Shown here: in pieces, positions 1 through 8,432 of the stretch
Position numbering within the stretch: the first letter of the stretch is position 1
How the letters are laid out: each line of letters starts with the position of its first letter
Source of the DNA: Gammaproteobacteria bacterium
Lineage (GTDB): Bacteria > Pseudomonadota > Gammaproteobacteria > Berkiellales > Berkiellaceae
Length of the DNA stretch: 58,873 bases
NCBI GenBank assembly: GCA_016191245.1
Contig: JACPOY010000004.1
Coordinates: forward strand, 67,159-126,031
Reading direction: 5' to 3'
Translations under genes and position numbers: made by a program
The notes under the pieces: generated by a model
What the model was told of the DNA's origin: nothing
The model's input: only the letters and a program-made list of their open reading frames with translations
The model's database searches: none

Positions 1-247
1 CATCAGAACTTTTGATTGAAACACCATTTATGTAATATCCACCGTCTGCATCCACCCCAATCTCTAAGGTATTATTGTCTTTTACGGGATCGTTGAGATT
101 AGCTTTAGGTAACTTTATACCAAGTTGGGTAGCACCCTTAAAAAAGCTAGTGGAAACCACAAAAAACAGCAATAACATGAATACAACATCAATAAATGGT
201 GTGAGATCAATCCCTATCTCTTCCCGATTTTTTTCATGAAAACGCAT
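1..247 (-). CDS. exbD: ExbD/TolR-family biopolymer transport protein, C-terminus outside window
   Basis: This reading frame runs off the left edge of the window, so only the first 82 residues are visible. It starts at the ATG complementary to 245-247. After a short cytoplasmic stretch comes one membrane segment with the family hallmark DLTPFIDVVFMLLLFFVV. The Asp in FIDVV is the proton-path residue of ExbD/TolR proteins. A periplasmic part follows (from about residue 45), beginning with the usual KLPKA-type segment. The protein forms the proton-driven motor with ExbB, whose gene lies just upstream in the same direction. In Pseudomonas-type genomes this exbB-exbD pair sits between comEC and lpxK, which matches the visible part here. 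The partner it energises cannot be told from sequence. Confidence 0.93.
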   Translation of the reverse strand, partial: MRFHEKNREEIGIDLTPFIDVVFMLLLFFVVSTSFFKGATQLGIKLPKANLNDPVKDNNTLEIGVDADGGYYINGVSIKSSD

Positions 248-280
248 GATAATATACCATAATTTTATTTTTCTTACTCA

Positions 281-919
281 CTAGCTTTCTGTCTTATCTA
301 TCCGTCGGGAGGACTGGGAAGGGACAAGTGCCTTTAAACCATCAATTAATTTTTGTGCTTCTTTCTCAAGCTTTGCTGCAAATTCATCTATTCGCCTTCT
401 AAAATAGCGATGGAACATTAAGCTTGGAATAGCAATAAAAAGACCAAATGCTGTTGTGAGTAATGCCGTAGAAATACCGCCTGCTAAAGCTTCTGGCTCA
501 GGATTTCCACCTAATACTGCAAAAATTTGAATCATGCCAAGTACGGTACCAAGTAAACCTAGTAATGGTGCAGCAGAAGCAATGGTTCCCAATGTATTTA
601 GGTATTTTTCCAACTCAACTATTACTTGACGCCCCTGGTCTTCCATTCTCGATCGCATAGCAGAAATACCTTGTTCGCTATGTTGTAAGCCTTTAGACAA
701 AATATGACCTAAAGGACTTTGCATTGCTAATTCACTCAGGCGAATAGGCTTAGCATCACGTTTCGAGAGATCTTTCAAAATGGTATGGACTAAATCACGT
801 GGAATGATTTTCGGTTCTCTTAATACCCATAATCTTTCAGCAATAATCGCTAGAGCAACAATTGAACATCCTAATAATGGGAACATCAACCAGCCTCCAG
901 CCAGAAGTATGTCAATCAC
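281..919 (-). CDS. exbB: ExbB/TolQ/MotA-family proton channel protein
   Basis: A 212-residue inner-membrane protein of the MotA/TolQ/ExbB family. Three hydrophobic segments are visible: about residues 8-30, 108-136 and 143-170. The conserved glycine- and alanine-rich core APLLGLLGTVLGMI and the third-segment ISTALLTTAFGL are typical of the family. It would form the pentameric channel around the ExbD dimer. The start codon is GTG (917-919), with a GGAG-type ribosome site upstream on the minus strand. The stop codon of comEC ends two bases before it, so the two genes are probably cotranscribed. Whether it serves TonB, a lipid transport process or an unknown outer-membrane partner is not visible. 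Confidence 0.93.
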   Translation of the reverse strand: MIDILLAGGWLMFPLLGCSIVALAIIAERLWVLREPKIIPRDLVHTILKDLSKRDAKPIRLSELAMQSPLGHILSKGLQHSEQGISAMRSRMEDQGRQVIVELEKYLNTLGTIASAAPLLGLLGTVLGMIQIFAVLGGNPEPEALAGGISTALLTTAFGLFIAIPSLMFHRYFRRRIDEFAAKLEKEAQKLIDGLKALVPSQSSRRIDKTES

Positions 920-920
920 C

Positions 921-3236
921 TTATTTCTCCATTTTCCATTTTGTATGCCAATAATGACCAGAAGTGTCTCGCCAATGAATAGGAGGTGTCAATTCTTCAA
1001 TATCATTTAATCGAAACATCAATGCACCAGTATGTGATACTAATAAATTCTTTGCACCAACCTCTTCATATCGTTGTAACACCCTCTGCTTAGGAAATCT
1101 ATATTGATTTGCCAGACCTACTGGGTATAACGCATATTTTGGCGAAACCGCCTTAACGAAAGCTTCCGAGGAAGAAGTCAAACTTCCATGGTGAGGTACA
1201 ACCAAAAGTGAACTTTTTAAATCCGTAGTATATTTATTTAAAAGTTTTTCCTCTGCTGCTTGCTCAATATCTCCTGTAAGCAAAATACTGTGGTTTGCAG
1301 TACTTACTTTTAATACACAAGAAAGATTGTTTCTTTTTTTCTCTTCAATTGAAAAGGGATTTAGTAAAGTAAATCGTACTCCATCCCATTCCCAGGTTTC
1401 CCCTGCCAGACATTGCTTTGCCGGTAATATTAATCGGCTTGGTTCACTTGAGATAATTTCATCTATCGGCAAAGATTGTAAGCTTTGTAATCCAGCTCGA
1501 TGATCCAAATCACTATGACTAATGATCACTTTATGTAAACGGTCAATATCCTGTGTGAGCAAAAAAGGAATAATGACTCTTCTACCAGCATCATCTTTGC
1601 CATAACGAGGCCCGGCATCATACAATAGAGTATGATGAGAAGTTTGAATAACCGCAGCCAAACCTTGACCAACATCCAATAAGGTAAAATAACATTCTCC
1701 ATCATGAGGTTTGGGTGATTGATATAGAATCATTGGCAAAAAGCCTATAATACTCATCCATCTCCCGGGTAATCCTTTTGGCGCAAGCAGAAAAATTGCC
1801 GCAATAAATGCTAAAAATAAATAGAAACTTGGGATCTGGGCTTGTTGCCAAATCGCAAATGAAACAAGTGACAGTTTTTCTAACACATACCAAATCATTT
1901 CTAATGCACTATGCGCTACCCAAAAACTCAACATAGCGAGTTTTTCTGATATTCCCATTAACAAAAGCCCAAGCAAACTTGCCGGAACAACGATTAAGTC
2001 AATGATAGGTAGTGCCAGCATATTTGCGATGGGCGAAAGCAGCGGAACTTGATTAAAGAAATAAGAACAAAGTGGCAATAATCCAACAAATACGACAAGC
2101 TGAGGGATCACCCATTTTTGCCATTTACTTGTACTTTGAGTATGCGAATTACCATATATTAAAGCACCAACGCAACCAAATGATAACCAAAATCCGACTT
2201 GTAAAGTGGCTAAAGGATCAATCAAAAAAATACCTAACCAAGCATAAGCTAATCCATACCAAGATAGTAAAGGCTGACGCTTTAATAAGGCTAATAGTAC
2301 AACTAAAATCATGATAAGTGCGCGCTGTGTTGGAATAGAGAAACCTGCCAATGCAGCATAAATCAATGCACCAATGATAGATGCTATCGCACCGTAAAAT
2401 TTAGCAGGATATAAAGTTGTCATCCAAGGGAAACGACGAACAAGTATCGTCACCAAACCACCACAAAGTAGTGCCACAAAACTAATATGTAATCCTGAAA
2501 TTGCAATGGCATGAACAGTGCCTGTAACCTGAAAGACGCGCCATTGTTCGGCAGTGATATTTTGATATAGCCCCAATGTTGTTGCTTGAATAACCCCTAA
2601 GAAGGGTTTATCACCTAATAAATCTCTAATACGTTCATTTAAATTTTGTCTACTCCATGTTAATGAATGTTGCAAGGAGCGTTGATAATTTTTAAGCAAA
2701 ATCAGTGATCCGGTTGCTTGGATCCCTTCTAAGAAAAGTTGTTTTTCCTGATCAACTGTACCTGGGTTAGCAAGGTGCCACCTTGGTTTTAATTTTACTA
2801 AAGCACATAAATTATCTTTATCAGTAAAATCAACAGTCGCCTCAGGCCAAAAAAGACGAACTTTAGCATTTACATCTAAGAGTTTTCCTTGGTAGTGGCT
2901 GATGGCAACATCAAAACGCAATGCCTTTTCAAACCGCTGACTCACCCCTGTCACTTGCCCACAAATAGTGACTCTTTCTTGGATATCCTCAGATGGCAAT
3001 TGCCATGAAAGTCTTTGGCTTGCCTGAAAGTACGTCCAATTAAAACCTACTATACTTCCTAAAAGAGCAATGCAACATTTATGTAATATTGGTTTTTTCG
3101 TGAGCCCAACCAGCAGTGTGGCTACTAACAAACCCACAGAGAAGAGTAAGATAGTGTGAAGATGCGGCAAAGCGGAAAAACAGTTTAGCGCACTTGCCCC
3201 GATCAATGATCCTAAGGCAAAGGGAATGATCATCAT
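921..3236 (-). CDS. comEC: ComEC/Rec2 DNA internalisation channel
   Basis: About 771 residues from the ATG at 3236; an upstream TTG is possible but less likely. ComEC carries single-stranded DNA across the inner membrane during natural transformation. Three parts are visible. An N-terminal hydrophobic region with an OB-like DUF4131 domain covers roughly residues 25-180. The multi-spanning Competence domain covers about 225-490, with the signature AIAISGLHISF. A C-terminal metallo-beta-lactamase-like domain starts near 515: LLDVGQGLA, the metal-binding SHSDLDHRAG, then VPHHGSLTSSSE. All expected metal-ligand motifs are present, so the nuclease-like domain looks intact. It lies directly upstream of exbB. 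Together with the minor-pilin genes near 57-58.6 kb this suggests competence, though I see no other uptake genes. Confidence 0.95.
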   Translation of the reverse strand: MMIIPFALGSLIGASALNCFSALPHLHTILLFSVGLLVATLLVGLTKKPILHKCCIALLGSIVGFNWTYFQASQRLSWQLPSEDIQERVTICGQVTGVSQRFEKALRFDVAISHYQGKLLDVNAKVRLFWPEATVDFTDKDNLCALVKLKPRWHLANPGTVDQEKQLFLEGIQATGSLILLKNYQRSLQHSLTWSRQNLNERIRDLLGDKPFLGVIQATTLGLYQNITAEQWRVFQVTGTVHAIAISGLHISFVALLCGGLVTILVRRFPWMTTLYPAKFYGAIASIIGALIYAALAGFSIPTQRALIMILVVLLALLKRQPLLSWYGLAYAWLGIFLIDPLATLQVGFWLSFGCVGALIYGNSHTQSTSKWQKWVIPQLVVFVGLLPLCSYFFNQVPLLSPIANMLALPIIDLIVVPASLLGLLLMGISEKLAMLSFWVAHSALEMIWYVLEKLSLVSFAIWQQAQIPSFYLFLAFIAAIFLLAPKGLPGRWMSIIGFLPMILYQSPKPHDGECYFTLLDVGQGLAAVIQTSHHTLLYDAGPRYGKDDAGRRVIIPFLLTQDIDRLHKVIISHSDLDHRAGLQSLQSLPIDEIISSEPSRLILPAKQCLAGETWEWDGVRFTLLNPFSIEEKKRNNLSCVLKVSTANHSILLTGDIEQAAEEKLLNKYTTDLKSSLLVVPHHGSLTSSSEAFVKAVSPKYALYPVGLANQYRFPKQRVLQRYEEVGAKNLLVSHTGALMFRLNDIEELTPPIHWRDTSGHYWHTKWKMEK

Positions 3237-3269
3237 AAAAACCAACTAATAAAAGCAACTAAGTAACCA

Positions 3270-3836
3270 ATGTCAAAAAAATTATTTCGTAAATTAATAA
3301 AACGCTATGTGCCAGATGTGATGAAAACAAATGATGGCAAACATCTTAGCATTTTTGGTAAATTTCTTCATGATCCTAACCTGTGGCATTTAAATCGTTA
3401 TTCTGTTTCAACTGCCTTTAGTGTCGGTCTTTTTGCTGCTTTGATACCAGTACCTTTTCAAATGTTGCTAGCCGCTTCGCTTGCTATTATCGCAAGAGGA
3501 AATATTCCCATCTCGGTTGCATTAGCTTGGGTTTCCAATCCTTTTACCACGCCTGTTTTTTTATTTATTGCTTATCATATAGGTACATTTATATTGAGGA
3601 TGCCTCCTCATCATTTTAAATTTGAGATGACAGTGGAATGGTTTTTAAAAGAATTCCAAGATTATGGCACCCCCATCATATTAGGCTGCTTTGTTCTTGG
3701 GATCATCTGTGCAATCATTGGGAACATTGTTGTCAGAATCATATGGCGAATTTCAGTGATAGCGGCTTGGAAGCAAAGAGTGCTTAGTCGGAAACGGCGT
3801 ATGAAAAAATTAAAAAAGAAGAAAAAACAAAGGTGA
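3270..3836 (+). CDS. DUF2062 membrane protein, copy 1
   Basis: A 188-residue inner-membrane protein of the DUF2062 family, whose biochemical role is unknown. It contains the family block DPNLWHLNRYSVSTAFSVG (about residues 34-52) followed by hydrophobic segments. It also has the VSNPFTTPVF motif near residue 90 and ends in a very basic lysine/arginine tail. It is the first of three tandem paralogues and is divergent from comEC, with only about 33 bases between the two start codons. In Pseudomonas-type genomes one DUF2062 gene sits between comEC and the lol genes, so the extra copies are a local expansion. The stop is four bases before the next start. Confidence 0.85.
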   Translation: MSKKLFRKLIKRYVPDVMKTNDGKHLSIFGKFLHDPNLWHLNRYSVSTAFSVGLFAALIPVPFQMLLAASLAIIARGNIPISVALAWVSNPFTTPVFLFIAYHIGTFILRMPPHHFKFEMTVEWFLKEFQDYGTPIILGCFVLGIICAIIGNIVVRIIWRISVIAAWKQRVLSRKRRMKKLKKKKKQR

Positions 3837-3840
3837 TGGC

Positions 3841-4383
3841 ATGGCAAAAAAACTTTTTCAACGTTTTATGCCCTCTCCTCATGCTATTTATCAAAATCGT
3901 TATTTAAGGCCTTTTAGAAATTTTTTGACCGATCCAAATTTATGGCATCTTAATCGCTATTCGGTGGCAACTGCCGTGAGTATAGGTTTATTTATTGGTT
4001 ATATGCCGATCCCTGGGCATATGATTATGGCCACGTTTGTTGCTTTAATGCTAAGAGCAAATCTACCCTTTTCAGTTGCTTTAGTATGGACATCCAATCC
4101 ATTTACGATGGGACCAATGTTCTTTTTTGCTTATGAATTAGGCACGAAGATCTTACATATTCCACCTGAAAAATTTCATATAGAGATGTCTTATCATTGG
4201 TTAGTTCATGAGCTGAAGCATTTCTATGATCCTCTCTTAGTAGGATCATTTATTTGTGGAGGCGTTCTTGCCTTAATTGGTAATATTAGCATTCGTTTAT
4301 ATTGGCGATATCATGTTGTTCATGCCTGGCGAAAAAGAGCTAAAAAGCGCAAAATTCATGCTACAGTGGATATACACCTTTAA
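3841..4383 (+). CDS. DUF2062 membrane protein, copy 2
   Basis: A 180-residue paralogue of the preceding gene with the same layout: basic N-terminus, LWHLNRYSVATAVSIGLF block, three hydrophobic segments, TSNPFTMGPM motif, and a basic C-terminal tail. An AAGG ribosome site lies just before the ATG, inside the end of copy 1, so translation is probably coupled. Function is unknown. The copies differ through much of their length, so this is an old duplication rather than a recent one. Confidence 0.85.
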   Translation: MAKKLFQRFMPSPHAIYQNRYLRPFRNFLTDPNLWHLNRYSVATAVSIGLFIGYMPIPGHMIMATFVALMLRANLPFSVALVWTSNPFTMGPMFFFAYELGTKILHIPPEKFHIEMSYHWLVHELKHFYDPLLVGSFICGGVLALIGNISIRLYWRYHVVHAWRKRAKKRKIHATVDIHL

Positions 4384-4430
4384 AAATCGCTTGAAAAAGC
4401 GAATATTCAGACAAATATCATTAGCAGCTA

Positions 4431-4445
4431 TCTAGGCGGCCTAGA
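4431..4445. promoter_or_regulatory. Short perfect inverted repeat between DUF2062 copies 2 and 3
   Basis: Six-base arms TCTAGG and CCTAGA flank a three-base centre, inside the 126-base gap before copy 3. This symmetry suits a small dimeric regulator, but it could be chance. A second small hairpin (CGCTT-GAAA-AAGCG, 4388-4401) lies just after the stop of copy 2. It has no T-run, so it is a weak terminator candidate. Confidence 0.25.
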
Positions 4446-4509
4446 CACAAACCCTACATATGCTACTATTTTAGTGGACAAAGACTAAGGGACAATCAAG
4501 ACACACATT

Positions 4510-5019
4510 ATGGCTAAACAAGTAATTAAACGCTTTCTTCCTGATCCAAAAAAGATTCAGAACAATAAATTTCTGAAAATTTTTGGCAAATTACTCTATA
4601 GCCCAAACCTTTGGCATTTAAACCGTCAAAGCGTCGCCACTGCATTCAGTATCGGACTTTTTATCACTTATATTCCATTTCCGGGGCATATGTTATTGGC
4701 TGCTTTGATGTCAATAATATTCAGAGCGAATCTTCCTATCTCCGTAGCTTTAGTGTGGGTTGTGAATCCTTTTACCATTATTCCCATGTTCGGCTTTGCC
4801 ACCACTTTAGGGGCATTCCTATTAGGCATCGCATTACAAGATTTAAGTTTTAATTCTTTTGCAGTATTTCAAGAAGTTTGGCAACCCTTTTTACTTGGTT
4901 GTTTTATTTGCGGTAGTCTCTTAGCTCTCGCTGGAAATGTTTGCGTTCGAATGTTCTGGCGATACACAGTCGCTAAAAATTGGCGTGCACGCCAGCTACG
5001 AAGAAGTATTAATATTTAA
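4510..5019 (+). CDS. DUF2062 membrane protein, copy 3
   Basis: A 169-residue paralogue with the block SPNLWHLNRQSVATAFSIGL, VNPFTIIPM, and a conserved C-terminal segment ending in arginine-rich residues. It is separated from copy 2 by 126 bases, so it may have its own promoter. It ends one base before the stop codon of convergent lolD. Function is unknown; location near envelope genes (lol, exb) is conserved in gammaproteobacteria. Confidence 0.83.
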   Translation: MAKQVIKRFLPDPKKIQNNKFLKIFGKLLYSPNLWHLNRQSVATAFSIGLFITYIPFPGHMLLAALMSIIFRANLPISVALVWVVNPFTIIPMFGFATTLGAFLLGIALQDLSFNSFAVFQEVWQPFLLGCFICGSLLALAGNVCVRMFWRYTVAKNWRARQLRRSINI

Positions 5020-5020
5020 C

Positions 5021-5755
5021 CTACTTTGCTTCAGACTTAGCTTCCCAGTAGACGCCGTCTCGCAAGATCCCACGCTCAAGAGACACAATGCGATCCATTC
5101 GTTTGGCTAATAGTAAGTCATGGGTTACCACAATAAAGCTAGTTCCAAATTCTTTAGTCAATTGCATCATCAAATCGTAGATTTGATCTGCGCTTTGGTT
5201 GTCTAAATTACCTGTGGGTTCATCAGCTAAAATACATTTTGGATGAGTAACCAACGCACGAGCAATCGCCACACGCTGGCGCTCACCACCAGACATGGTT
5301 GCTGGTTTATGTTGAATACGATGACTTAAAGACACCTTTTCCAACATATCTAACCCACGCTTTTTGGCTCTAAGAACAGACATGCCTTGAATCAATAAAG
5401 GCATGCATACATTTTCAAGGGCAGTAAATTCTGGCAAAAGATGGTGAAATTGGAAAATGAGTCCCATCACCCGATTACGTAAATAACCACGTTTACGATC
5501 GGATAGTTCATGTAAATTAGTATTATCTAAAACCACACTTCCACTGGTAGGAGATTCAAGACCACCTAATAAGTTTAGTAACGTTGTTTTACCGGAGCCA
5601 GATCTCCCTACAATGGCAACGCTTTCACCTGGCATCACTGTTAAACTTACGTCTTCTAAAACAGGGATTGATCTATCACCATCTTGATATATTTTTTTTA
5701 AATTTTGACTCTTCAAAATAGGATGTATAGGCGTATGTGATGGTTTATGCGTCAT
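5021..5755 (-). CDS. lolD: LolD, ATPase of lipoprotein-releasing ABC transporter
   Basis: A 244-residue ABC ATPase that powers release of outer-membrane lipoproteins from the inner membrane. Visible motifs: Walker A GRSGSGKTT, Q-loop FQFHHLLPEFTALENV (typical of the LolD/MacB group), signature MSGGERQRVAIARAL, Walker B CILADEPTGNLD, and the switch histidine in VVTHD. I chose the ATG at 5753-5755, which overlaps the end of the permease gene by 11 bases. The longer frame starting at 5782 adds nine residues out of family register. It is cotranscribed with the permease gene immediately upstream. Confidence 0.95.
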   Translation of the reverse strand: MTHKPSHTPIHPILKSQNLKKIYQDGDRSIPVLEDVSLTVMPGESVAIVGRSGSGKTTLLNLLGGLESPTSGSVVLDNTNLHELSDRKRGYLRNRVMGLIFQFHHLLPEFTALENVCMPLLIQGMSVLRAKKRGLDMLEKVSLSHRIQHKPATMSGGERQRVAIARALVTHPKCILADEPTGNLDNQSADQIYDLMMQLTKEFGTSFIVVTHDLLLAKRMDRIVSLERGILRDGVYWEAKSEAK

Positions 5756-6992
5756 GACGTAATGCCTCCGCAGGCTGAACATTCGCCGCTCGCCAAGCCG
5801 GATGTATCGTGGCTAAAAGACTTAGCACCATAGCACACACCCCAATTAGCAGAACATCTTGCGTTTGCAGATCCGATGGTAGAAAACTTATAAAATATAC
5901 GTCAGCAGATAAAAATTTCACTCTAAAAGTCTGCTCAAGCGCTGCAACTAAATCAGTCACATTGAGTGCTAAGGCAACACCTGCCACTACCCCCAACATT
6001 GTGCCAATAAAACCGATAATAGCCCCTTGAGAAATAAAAATTGCCATTATTTTTCTTGTAGATGCCCCTAGAGCTCGCAGAACACCTATGTCGGCACGCT
6101 TATCTGTGACAATCATCACTAACGTAGAGATTAGATTAAACACAGCTATTGCTAGAATCATAATGAGCGTAAAGAACATCATTGTCTTTTCCATCTTTAC
6201 GGCGCTAAAGTAAGTACTATTTAGCAGTGTCCAATCAACAACATTATAATGCCCATGGGTTTGATTATAAATTTCTTTAGCAATACGGGGTGCTGCAAAG
6301 GGATCATCTAGACGAAGCTGTAATCCTGTCACCCCGCCTTGAGTTTTAAAAATTTTGGCGGCATCTTGAATATTCATAAAGACAAAACCACTATCATAGA
6401 TGTAGCCAACCTCAAAAATTCCGACCACAGTAAGACGTTTTAAACGTGGCGCCACACCAGCCATTGATACAGTGACTTCAGGAATAACTAATGTCACCGT
6501 GTCACCAATATTGACCCCAAGAGTTTTAGCTAAATGCGATCCAATAATGACATGAAAAGATCCCTCTTGAAGCTCATCAACTTTCCCAACTTTCAAAGTA
6601 CTTTTTAAAGGAAATACCGCATCAATCGCTTTTGGATCGACGCCTTTGACAACAATGCCTCTTACTTCTCGACCACGTGTCAGCATACCCTGACCATCAA
6701 TATAAGGCCCAACAGCCTCAACGTCTTTATGTTTTGAAAGTTGGTCAGCTAATACGGGCCAATTCTGCAAATTTTCACCCCAACCAGCCACCATGACATG
6801 AGGTGTAATGCTGAGTATCCGACTGCGGATCTCCTTGGTAAATCCATTCATGACAGAGAGGACTGTAATCAAAACCATCACGCCCAAGGCAATTCCAACC
6901 ATAGAGACAATTGAAATAAAAGTTATAAAATGATCGCGGCGCTTGAAATTGGTATAGCGGGCACCGATAAAAAGAAAGAATGGTCTAAACAT
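5745..6992 (-). CDS. LolC/LolE-family lipoprotein-release permease
   Basis: A 415-residue inner-membrane permease. The N-terminus FIGARYTNFKRRDHFITFIS and the first membrane segment (about 25-50) with ALGVMVLITVLSVMNGF are classic LolC/E. A large periplasmic domain follows, then three membrane segments (about 272-295, 320-350, 383-405). The C-terminus IHPAWRAANVQPAEALRH is the usual coupling region. E. coli has two such proteins, LolC and LolE. Only one gene is next to lolD here, which suggests a homodimeric LolF-type transporter as in several other gammaproteobacteria. A second permease elsewhere cannot be excluded. Confidence 0.93.
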   Translation of the reverse strand: MFRPFFLFIGARYTNFKRRDHFITFISIVSMVGIALGVMVLITVLSVMNGFTKEIRSRILSITPHVMVAGWGENLQNWPVLADQLSKHKDVEAVGPYIDGQGMLTRGREVRGIVVKGVDPKAIDAVFPLKSTLKVGKVDELQEGSFHVIIGSHLAKTLGVNIGDTVTLVIPEVTVSMAGVAPRLKRLTVVGIFEVGYIYDSGFVFMNIQDAAKIFKTQGGVTGLQLRLDDPFAAPRIAKEIYNQTHGHYNVVDWTLLNSTYFSAVKMEKTMMFFTLIMILAIAVFNLISTLVMIVTDKRADIGVLRALGASTRKIMAIFISQGAIIGFIGTMLGVVAGVALALNVTDLVAALEQTFRVKFLSADVYFISFLPSDLQTQDVLLIGVCAMVLSLLATIHPAWRAANVQPAEALRHDA

Positions 6993-7305
6993 TGTTTTTA
7001 GTTACCAAATATTGTGAGTTAAAAAAAGTTCAAATTAAACTTCTCTTTCCCTGCTCACGTTTCGCGGGAGAGAGAAATAATACTTTCTATTCCAGTTTGC
7101 AATCAATTGACAGTAAGAAAGCTATCTGGAACAATGCGTGTGTTTCATGTTACGATTAAAAGTTAACTAAATTAATAACCTGGAGCACCCATACAAAACG
7201 AGACATGGCTCAAAGTGGTTTGTGTATATTATCATAGCCTACTTCTACTAGTACGAGCCACGAAATAATATTCAGGCGTTCTAAATCAAGGACTTTCTCA
7301 ATCTT
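6993..7305. other. Intergenic region between divergent lolC/E and DAHP synthase genes, with one hairpin
   Basis: This 313-base gap must hold the promoters of both divergent genes. At 7041-7076 there is an imperfect hairpin: arm TTCTCTTTCCC, spacer of about 13 bases, arm CGGGAGAGAGAAA. It resembles a decayed member of the CTCTCCC/GGGAGAG repeats found at 12.6, 48.9 and 58.85 kb. No open frame or RNA gene stands out in the rest. Confidence 0.5.
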
Positions 7306-8424
7306 ATGATAGTCATTCTCAAACCCGGCATTGATATAAGCTCAGCAGAATACCAGTTCACTCTCAAAGCCTTAATGGGCTTAGCTGGCATAGAAATTCA
7401 ACTGCACACCACCAAAGGTTTTCAGGAAACCGTGGTTGAAATTTATCTTATTGGTGATACTTCTCACATTTCTAAAGATAATCTAGAAGCACTACCAGGT
7501 GTTTTACGTGTTTTACGGATATCTAGTGAATATAAAATATTAGGTCGAAATCAAGAACTCAATAATGGGTTTGAATTTGAATATAATGGCGTAACATTTT
7601 CACAGAATAACTTAAACATTTTTGCAGGCCTTTGCGCTGTTGATGAACTAGAAAATGCTGAGTTAATGATGAAAGCATTACATCAACATGGTCAAGTCTG
7701 CACACGTATGGGGGCATATAAGCCCAGAACTAGTCCTTATTCTTTCCAAGGGCTGGGTAAAGCATGTTTACCTTATGTTTTTGAGATGGCTGGAAAATAT
7801 GGCATTAAAGTCATTGCCATGGAAGTGACACATGAACGCCACATTGAAGAAATCAGTGAAGTTTTACAGCAAATGGGTAATCCAACCGGGGTAATGCTAC
7901 AAATTGGTACTCGTAATGCTCAAAACTTTGAATTGCTACGCGCTGTTGGCTCTCAACAAACATTTCCTGTTCTTTTTAAGCGCGGATATGGCATCACATT
8001 AAGCGAATCCATCCATGCGGCAGAATATCTTGCTCACGCAGGCAATCATCGGGTTATATTTTGCCTGCGTGGCGTAAAATCTCTCTTTGGATCCCCACAT
8101 CGTAATATGGTTGATTTTGCTCATGTTCCTGTGATCCGAAGACTCACTCGCATGCCGGTCTGTATCGATCCATCGCATTCTGTTGGCATAGCGATTCGTG
8201 CCCCAGATGGACTCAATGATATTTTTCATGCAACTGCGCAAGGAATTATTAGTGGTGCCAACATGGTACTCGTTGATTTTCACCCAACCCCACCCACAGC
8301 CGTTGTTGATAGTCGCCAAGCAATAGCACTTTCAGATCTTAATTGGTACTTGGAAGATATCGCTATAGCACGCGCTGCATACGACAAACGTACTCAATTG
8401 GCAAAACAACAAGGTCTTGCGTAA
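7306..8424 (+). CDS. Type I-beta DAHP synthase-like protein (divergent active site)
   Basis: A 372-residue protein of the KDO8PS-like class of 3-deoxy-7-phosphoheptulonate synthases, the first step of aromatic biosynthesis. An N-terminal ferredoxin-like domain covers about residues 1-75 and a TIM-barrel domain about 95-350. Conserved motifs: GAYKPRTSPYSFQG (136-149), LQIGTRNAQNF (198-208), LFKRG (223-227), DPSHS (288-292). The metal-ligand cysteine is kept (C110, in AGLCAVD), as is the histidine H291. Some positions differ from the family consensus I know: AGPCS reads AGLCA, CERG reads CLRG (253-256), and the metal-ligand Glu of VEVHP is Asp (D324). It is probably an enzyme of this fold, but standard activity is less certain. 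Mfd follows closely on the same strand. Confidence 0.8.
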   Translation: MIVILKPGIDISSAEYQFTLKALMGLAGIEIQLHTTKGFQETVVEIYLIGDTSHISKDNLEALPGVLRVLRISSEYKILGRNQELNNGFEFEYNGVTFSQNNLNIFAGLCAVDELENAELMMKALHQHGQVCTRMGAYKPRTSPYSFQGLGKACLPYVFEMAGKYGIKVIAMEVTHERHIEEISEVLQQMGNPTGVMLQIGTRNAQNFELLRAVGSQQTFPVLFKRGYGITLSESIHAAEYLAHAGNHRVIFCLRGVKSLFGSPHRNMVDFAHVPVIRRLTRMPVCIDPSHSVGIAIRAPDGLNDIFHATAQGIISGANMVLVDFHPTPPTAVVDSRQAIALSDLNWYLEDIAIARAAYDKRTQLAKQQGLA

Positions 8425-8432
8425 GTAATATC

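Noticed and set aside
3662..3847. Minus-strand ORF opposite DUF2062 copy 1
   Set aside because: It is antisense to a well conserved membrane protein and has no ribosome site or recognisable motif.
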